Assembly: GCA_002296225.1 (NCBI GenBank) | Contig: DBHR01000092.1 | Coordinates: 1 to 26,404 of the forward strand | Length of the DNA stretch: 26,404 nucleotides | Direction of reading: 5' to 3' | Origin: Acidobacteria bacterium UBA823 | Lineage (GTDB): Bacteria > Acidobacteriota > Vicinamibacteria > Vicinamibacterales > UBA823 | In this document: in pieces, positions 21,992 to 26,404 of the stretch | How the letters are laid out: each line of letters begins with the position of its first letter | Position numbering within the stretch: the first letter of the stretch is position 1 | Made by a program: the position numbers and the translations under genes | Notes under the pieces: model-generated | Database searches by the model: none | Told to the model about the DNA's origin: nothing | The model's input: the letters and a program-made list of their open reading frames with translations, nothing else

Positions 21992-23584
21992 TCACGTGCC
22001 CGGAAGCCTCCATCTTCTCAAAATTCGCTGCGCCGCGTTTCGCCCCGACGCACCCATGATGCCGCCGCCAGGATGCGTAGAGGAGCCGCAGAGATACAGG
22101 CCGCGGACCGGCGTCCGATAGCGCGCCCAACCCGGGACCGGTCGTAGGAAGAACAACTGTTCCAGCGTCAGCTCACCTTGAAAGATATTGCCCTCGGTCA
22201 GGCCAAACTCGCGCTCGAGATCGAGCGGAGTGAGCACCTGCCGGTGCAGGATGATGTCTTTCAGGTTCGGCGCATACTCGGCGATTGTGTCGACCACGCT
22301 GTCGCCGAAGCGTTCCCGTTGGTCGTCCCACGTGCCCGAGCGTAGGTGATAGGGCGCGTACTGGACGAAGCAGGACAGCACGTGCTTGCCGGGAGGCGCC
22401 ATCGATGGGTCACTCAGGGTTGGAATGACCATGTCAATGTAGGGGTGTCGTGAGTATTTGCCGTACTTGGCGTCGTCGTAGGCGCGTTCCATGTAGTCGA
22501 CGCTCGGTGAAATGGTGAGTCCCCCGCGCAGGTGCGGGCCGGCGCCTGGCAGGCTCGTAAAGTTAGGTAACGCATCGAGCGCCAAGTTGACCTTGCCGGA
22601 CGAACCGCGCAGCTTATAGCGGCTGACGTCTTCGACGAAATCGTCCGGCAAGTGTTCCTTCCCGACCATCTTGAAAAATGTCAGGCGCGGATCGACACTC
22701 GATGCGACGATGTTGGCGAACACGGAGTCGCCGTTCTCCAATAACACTCCCGACGTTCTTCCACGGTTGAGAAGCACTTTGGCCACCGGTGCCCCCGTGC
22801 GGATCTCGGCTCCGGCCTCCCGCGCCGCACTGGCGATCGCGTTCGAAATTGCGCCTGTACCGCCGCGGGGTAGGCCCCAGGATCGGAAGGCGCCGTCGAT
22901 CTCTCCCATGTAGTGATGAAGGAGCACGTAGGCCGTTCCGGGTGAGCGCACGCCGAGAAAGGTCCCAGTCACTCCTGATGCCGCCATCGTGGCTTTGAGC
23001 ACATCGGTTTCGAACCATTGGTCCAGAAAGTCGGCGGCACTCATTGTTGCTAGTTGCACCTGCAGTTGCTGGGAGCAACGCGGAAGCGCGCGGAACCGTT
23101 TACCGAGTGACAGCAACTGCATGAGCGACCGTGGGTCGCACGACGTTGGATCGAATGGCGTCATCCCGAGGATCGGCTTAACGAACCGGCCCATGTCGAC
23201 CATCGCCCGGCTGTACTCTTCGTAGGCTTCGGCGTCGCGTCGGGAATGACGGGAGAGTTCTCGGCGGGTCTCGGCGTGGTCGTTGACGCGCCAAAGGTAG
23301 TCGCCGTCTGGCATCGGCGTGAACGTGCCGTCGAGCGGCAGGATCTCGAGGCCGTGTCGGGCCAGTTCGAGTTCGCGGATGATTTCTGGCCGGAGGAGCG
23401 AAACGACGTAGGAGCACACCGAGAACCTAAAGCCCGGAAAGACTTCTTCGGTGACGGCCGCACCGCCCAGTACTCGACGACGTTCCAGAACCAGCGTCTT
23501 TTTTCCGCCGCGTGCCAGGTAGGCCGCAGTTACCAAGCCGTTGTGTCCGCCGCCAATGATAATTGCGTCGTATCTACTGGTCAT
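21992..23584 (-). CDS. PYROXD2-like (phytoene desaturase-related) FAD oxidoreductase, first copy
   Basis: The 530-residue protein parallels the next gene along its whole length: GGGHNGLV (11-18), LVLERRRVLGGAAVTEEVFPGFRF, the middle AADFLDQWFETDVLKA, SVDPRLTFFKMVG, GKVNLALDALPNF and the C-terminal LYLCGSSTHPGGGIMG. The shared order and many identical short runs (GKVNLALDALP/AKINLALDALP, RHPYIDMVIPT/EHPYLDVTIPT) show a tandem duplication followed by divergence. Both are FAD-dependent and likely cytoplasmic or membrane-associated. It is the first gene of the minus-strand operon and lies behind a promoter whose -35 overlaps that of the divergent GcvT-like gene. The ATG at 23584 has no clear ribosome binding site. 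Substrate unknown. Confidence 0.88.
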   Translation of the reverse strand: MTSRYDAIIIGGGHNGLVTAAYLARGGKKTLVLERRRVLGGAAVTEEVFPGFRFSVCSYVVSLLRPEIIRELELARHGLEILPLDGTFTPMPDGDYLWRVNDHAETRRELSRHSRRDAEAYEEYSRAMVDMGRFVKPILGMTPFDPTSCDPRSLMQLLSLGKRFRALPRCSQQLQVQLATMSAADFLDQWFETDVLKATMAASGVTGTFLGVRSPGTAYVLLHHYMGEIDGAFRSWGLPRGGTGAISNAIASAAREAGAEIRTGAPVAKVLLNRGRTSGVLLENGDSVFANIVASSVDPRLTFFKMVGKEHLPDDFVEDVSRYKLRGSSGKVNLALDALPNFTSLPGAGPHLRGGLTISPSVDYMERAYDDAKYGKYSRHPYIDMVIPTLSDPSMAPPGKHVLSCFVQYAPYHLRSGTWDDQRERFGDSVVDTIAEYAPNLKDIILHRQVLTPLDLEREFGLTEGNIFQGELTLEQLFFLRPVPGWARYRTPVRGLYLCGSSTHPGGGIMGASGRNAAQRILRRWRLPGT

Positions 23585-23626
23585 CAGTTTGCGCTGGCGA
23601 CTCGCGGCAAGCCGTCAGCGTTTCGT

Positions 23627-23654
23627 ATTTTACGCGATTGCGGGCGCTTGTCAG
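23627..23654 (-). promoter_or_regulatory. Sigma-70-type promoter of the PYROXD2/pruA operon
   Basis: On the minus strand CTGACA (23654-23649) is followed after 16 bases by TAAAAT (23632-23627), each five of six to consensus. The predicted start gives a leader of about 35 bases before ATG 23584. The -35 shares five bases with the -35 of the opposite promoter. Confidence 0.55.
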
Positions 23655-23677
23655 AATCACCCAACGGTTCCTATAAT
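23648..23677 (+). promoter_or_regulatory. Strong sigma-70-type promoter of the GcvT-like gene
   Basis: TTGTCA (23648-23653), 18-base spacer and a perfect TATAAT (23672-23677). Transcription would begin near 23684, after the TTG at 23683, which argues for translation from GTG 23719 with a leader of about 35 bases. Confidence 0.65.
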
Positions 23678-23718
23678 CTGAGTTGACGGCTGCGACCCCA
23701 TTACAGCCTGGAAGCCTC

Positions 23719-24933
23719 GTGCCGATCGGAACCGCCCTTCATTCCCGCACTCTGGCGCTCTGCAAGAGCCTGAACTATCGCGAATGGTCTGGGTTTTTCT
23801 CCGTCAGTGCCTACGAGACACATCACGAGCACGAGTATGCGGCCGTTCGCACGTCCGCGGCGTTGATCGACATTTCGCCTCTTTACAAGTACTTAGTTAC
23901 TGGCAAGGAGGCGACAGCATTTGTTGATCGCTTAATCACCCGAGACGCAACAAAGCTGGCTGTTGGCCAGGTTGCGTATACGACTTGGTGTGACGAGGAC
24001 GGCAAGGTCATTGACGATGGAACGGTATCGCGCCTCGGCGAGGAGCAGTACCGGTGGACTGCGGCTGACCCGAATCTCCGGTGGTTTCAACAGAACGCCC
24101 GTGGGCTCGATGTAACGATCTGTGACGTGTCGGAGCAGGTCGGGGCACTCGCATTACAGGGCCCAACATCGACCGATGTTCTACGGCAGGTCGCCGATCT
24201 CGATGTCGACGCACTGAGGTATTTCCGTGTCACGAGCGGCACCATCCAGGGCGTGCAGGTCGACGTCTCTCGCACGGGCTACACCGGTGACCTGGGCTAC
24301 GAGATCTGGATGCCCTGGCAAGACGCCGGCAAAGTGTGGGACGCGCTCGTCGATCGTTCGCAGGACTTCATCCTCCGACCGGCCGGCATGCTGGCTCTGG
24401 ATGTGGTCCGAATCGAGGCCGGGCTGTTACTGACCGACGTCGATTTTTTCGGTAGCCGGAAGGCGCTCATTCCGTCACAGCGGTATTCACCGTTCGAAAT
24501 GGGACTCGACCGCTTGGTGGGTGTTAACAAGGCGCCGTTTGTCGGGCAGTCGGCGCTTCAAGGCGAACGACGGACCGGTCCGCCGCGCCGGATCGTTGGG
24601 CTCGAAATCGACTGGCCAGCGATCGAAGTGCTCTTCGAGGCCGCTGGCCTGCCGCCGCAACCGCCGATTGTGGCATCACGGGAGGCCGTTCCGGTCTACA
24701 AGACTGGACAACAGATCGGCAAGGCGACATCGATGACCTGGTCACCTGTACTGAAGAAGCTTATCGCCCTCGCCACGGTCAGCCGTGATTACGCGGCGCC
24801 CGGCAACAGAATCCAGATTGAATTTACGATCGAGGCGGTTCGGCATAAGGTCGAGGCGGCAGTGGTCGAGACGCCGTTTTTTAGTCCTTCGCGCAAAACC
24901 GCAACGCCGCCGCCCGCGGCTTCGTCGGTGTAG
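23719..24933 (+). CDS. GcvT-family aminomethyltransferase-like protein
   Basis: The 404-residue protein resembles the glycine cleavage T-protein/DMSP demethylase group that moves one-carbon units to tetrahydrofolate. Visible parts are EYAAVRTSAALIDISPLYKY, LAVGQVAYTTWCDEDGKVIDDGTVSR, the folate-region ALQGPTS, SRTGYTGDLGYEIW (GYTGE-type motif) and the C-terminal barrel beginning RRIVGLEIDW. The tail is low-complexity Pro/Ala (KTATPPPAASSV). I prefer GTG 23719, preceded by GGAAG and downstream of the predicted transcription start, over TTG 23683, which has no binding site. No gcvH or gcvP is nearby, so it is probably a demethylase on another substrate rather than part of the glycine cleavage complex. 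Confidence 0.86.
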   Translation: MPIGTALHSRTLALCKSLNYREWSGFFSVSAYETHHEHEYAAVRTSAALIDISPLYKYLVTGKEATAFVDRLITRDATKLAVGQVAYTTWCDEDGKVIDDGTVSRLGEEQYRWTAADPNLRWFQQNARGLDVTICDVSEQVGALALQGPTSTDVLRQVADLDVDALRYFRVTSGTIQGVQVDVSRTGYTGDLGYEIWMPWQDAGKVWDALVDRSQDFILRPAGMLALDVVRIEAGLLLTDVDFFGSRKALIPSQRYSPFEMGLDRLVGVNKAPFVGQSALQGERRTGPPRRIVGLEIDWPAIEVLFEAAGLPPQPPIVASREAVPVYKTGQQIGKATSMTWSPVLKKLIALATVSRDYAAPGNRIQIEFTIEAVRHKVEAAVVETPFFSPSRKTATPPPAASSV

Positions 24934-24966
24934 GAGTGCGCCCCCGGGCCCGTCAGCCCGTCACGA

Positions 24967-24972
24967 TATAAT
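24967..24972 (+). promoter_or_regulatory. Candidate -10 element upstream of the DUF6526-like gene
   Basis: A perfect TATAAT stands in a GC-rich gap, 44 bases before the ATG at 25017. No clear -35 hexamer is present at the expected distance (the bases there are GC-rich), so the promoter is tentative. Confidence 0.4.
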
Positions 24973-25016
24973 GCCCCGTTGTTGCGTCGCCTTCGTCGCC
25001 CATTGAGGAGGAATCT

Positions 25017-25457
25017 ATGGCCCAAGCACAGCCGCAGAACTATGCCAATCACGTCCGAATGATCCCAGCCTTTCACTTCGTTGCGTTTCCGATCTTAGCG
25101 ACCAACTTGGTGTGGTCCGTCTATCGTGCCGTGACTGGCCTCTCGTTCGAAAACGTGCTGGGAGCGTTCGTTGCGCTCACGCTGGTGATCGTCATGCTCT
25201 GTGCTCGGTTGTTCGCCCTCTGGGCACAGGACCGCGTGATCCGTCTTGAGATGCGGTTGAAGCTAACGGAGATTCTTCCTGACGACCTCAAGTTCCGCAT
25301 TGGAGAGCTCTCGACATCGCATCTTGTGGCACTGCGCTTTGCCAGCGACGCCGAACTGCCTGACCTAGTACGCAAGGTGCTTGGTGGCAGCTTGACTGAA
25401 GGGAAGGCGATTAAACAGGCGATCACGAGTTGGCAGGCGGACTATCAGCGCGTCTGA
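25017..25457 (+). CDS. Small membrane protein, DUF6526-type
   Basis: The 146-residue product starts AQPQNYANHVRMIPAFHF and has two hydrophobic membrane segments (FVAFPILATNLVWSVYRAV and VLGAFVALTLVIVMLCARLF), followed by a charged cytoplasmic part (QDRVIRLEMRLKLTEILP, LVALRFASDAELPDLVRKVL). It matches the DUF6526 family as I remember it; its function is not known. The ribosome binding site GAGGAGG (25005-25011) is ideal, five bases before the ATG, and is the best in the window. It lies between the GcvT-like gene and a fumarate reductase flavoprotein, 40 bases upstream of the latter, so they may be cotranscribed. Confidence 0.82.
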   Translation: MAQAQPQNYANHVRMIPAFHFVAFPILATNLVWSVYRAVTGLSFENVLGAFVALTLVIVMLCARLFALWAQDRVIRLEMRLKLTEILPDDLKFRIGELSTSHLVALRFASDAELPDLVRKVLGGSLTEGKAIKQAITSWQADYQRV

Positions 25458-25497
25458 GGACCGTTGCGCCCGTGTGTGGGCTTCCGGCAGAACAGTA

Positions 25498-26404
25498 ATG
25501 GCTGAACACTCTTGTGACCTACTCATCGTCGGTGGTGGCGGGGCCGGTTTGCGTGCAAGCATCGCAGCTGCGGAAGCGAGACCCGGTCTGAACATCGCTG
25601 TCGTGTCCAAGGTGTATCCCATGCGGAGCCATACAGTTGCGGCCGAAGGCGGCGCTGCGGCGGTCATCAAGCCCGACGATAGCCCTGAGGCCCATGCCTA
25701 CGACACCGTGTCTGGGGGTGATTGGCTCAGCGATCAAGATGCAGTCGAGGCGTTTGTGGAGGAAGCACCGCGTGAAATGGTGCAGCTGGAACACTGGGGT
25801 TGTCCTTGGAGCCGAGAACCGGACGGCAGCGTCGCTGTCCGCCCGTTCGGCGGGATGAAGGCGCAGCGGACGTGGTTCGCTGCGGACAAGACCGGCTTCC
25901 ACATGCTCCATGCGCTGTTCCAGACGTCGCTGAAGTACAAAGCTGTCAAGCGATTCGATGAGTGGTTCGTCACGAAGCTACTTGTCGATGACGGGCGTTG
26001 CCTGGGCGTTGTTGCCATTGAGCTGGCCACCGGGCAGATCCACAGCATTACGGCGAAGGCCGTGATGCTGTGCACCGGTGGCTGCGGAAAGATCTTCCCG
26101 TTTACAACCAACGCGAACATCAAGAACGGTGACGGGATGGCGCTCGCCTATCGGGCGGGCGCGCCGCTCAAGGACTTGGAGTTCGTCCAGTACCACCCCA
26201 CGGGACTGCCGGCGACAGGGATTCTTATTACCGAGGCCGCGCGGAGCGAAGGGGGGTGGCTGGTCAATAAGGACGGCTACCGGTATCTCCAGGACTACGA
26301 CCTTGGTACACCGGAGCCCAAACCGGTACTGCGGTCGATGGAACTCGGGCCTCGCGACCGGTTGTCGCAAGCGTTCATCAGGGAGCAGGAGAAGGGTCAC
26401 ACGC
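25498..26404 (+). CDS. frdA: Fumarate reductase/succinate dehydrogenase flavoprotein subunit (FrdA-like), 3' end outside window
   Basis: The frame is open from ATG 25498 to the window end (302 complete codons). The FAD site is LLIVGGGGAGLRA; H45 in RSHTVAAEGG corresponds to the covalently flavinylated histidine. FGGMKAQRTWFAADKTGFHMLHALFQTS and EFVQYHPTGLP (H233) match E. coli FrdA closely, as does MELGPRDRLSQAF near the edge. The usual ITEGCRGEGG reads ITEAARSEGG. The enzyme reduces fumarate with quinol or oxidises succinate, at the inner face of the membrane, together with an iron-sulfur subunit and membrane anchors that would lie downstream. No ribosome binding site of note precedes the ATG. 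FrdA-type rather than SdhA-type is judged from the motif wording only. Confidence 0.92.
   Translation, partial: MAEHSCDLLIVGGGGAGLRASIAAAEARPGLNIAVVSKVYPMRSHTVAAEGGAAAVIKPDDSPEAHAYDTVSGGDWLSDQDAVEAFVEEAPREMVQLEHWGCPWSREPDGSVAVRPFGGMKAQRTWFAADKTGFHMLHALFQTSLKYKAVKRFDEWFVTKLLVDDGRCLGVVAIELATGQIHSITAKAVMLCTGGCGKIFPFTTNANIKNGDGMALAYRAGAPLKDLEFVQYHPTGLPATGILITEAARSEGGWLVNKDGYRYLQDYDLGTPEPKPVLRSMELGPRDRLSQAFIREQEKGHT

Noticed and set aside
20361..23584. Carotenoid biosynthesis operon (crtI-like genes)
   Set aside because: The two proteins fit PYROXD2-like sequences better and no crtB, crtE or other carotenoid genes are nearby.
1..26404. CRISPR arrays, tRNA or rRNA genes, insertion sequences, strong rho-independent terminators
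   Set aside because: I read all intergenic gaps on both strands and saw no spaced repeats, cloverleafs, transposase genes or GC hairpins followed by a T-run.

Overview
The window is about 26 kb of GC-rich bacterial chromosome (one sampled 60-base line counts 43 G+C) with tightly packed genes. The mix of a bacillithiol glycosyltransferase (BshA), a large secreted PIG-L deacetylase, a HEAT-repeat protein fused to cyclophilin, a secreted retaining of many FAD enzymes and PYROXD2-like oxidoreductases suggests an Acidobacteriota lineage, perhaps Vicinamibacteria. That placement is inference from gene content, not from a marker gene.

Layout. 1-7645 (+): the end of an M49-type peptidase, a HEAT/cyclophilin protein, an FAD oxidoreductase, a collapsed bshB1 remnant, bshA and a secreted PIG-L deacetylase. 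7661-9833 (-): three genes joined by 4-base GTGA overlaps (FMN-binding membrane protein, secreted protein of unknown function, TIGR01777 epimerase). 10035-11997: a molybdate locus with a HTH-TOBE regulator divergent from modBC; modA is reduced to its two ends. 12065-14391 (-): a miniature outer-membrane-protein ORF, an aromatic amino acid decarboxylase-type PLP enzyme and a secreted phosphatase-like protein. 14430-14894 (+): an OsmC-family gene with an in-frame TGA exactly where the peroxidatic cysteine should be, followed by a hairpin that fits a bacterial SECIS element; I read it as a selenoprotein. 14969-15637: an AT-rich foreign-looking gene for a tiny two-lobed pepsin/retropepsin-like protein. 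15706-18728: a conserved hypothetical, pterin-carbinolamine dehydratase, a MerR-like DNA-binding protein, a D-threonine aldolase-like enzyme (-) and a LOG-family nucleosidase. 18781-23584 (-): two tandem PYROXD2-like oxidoreductases and a P5C-type aldehyde dehydrogenase in one overlapping operon. 23648-26404 (+): a GcvT-like protein behind a strong promoter, a small DUF6526-type membrane protein, and the start of an FrdA-type fumarate reductase flavoprotein.

Two themes stand out. First, the OsmC selenoprotein: short reading frames on either side of the UGA look like two junk ORFs but together make one complete OsmC domain. Second, three genes (bshB1, modA and an outer membrane protein) survive only as mini-ORFs that keep the start and apparently the last few codons while the middle is gone, always in frame; two of them still overlap the next gene by 4 bases. 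This is either an unusual mode of gene decay that preserves translational coupling or an assembly artefact, and it bears on whether bacillithiol synthesis and molybdate uptake work in this organism.
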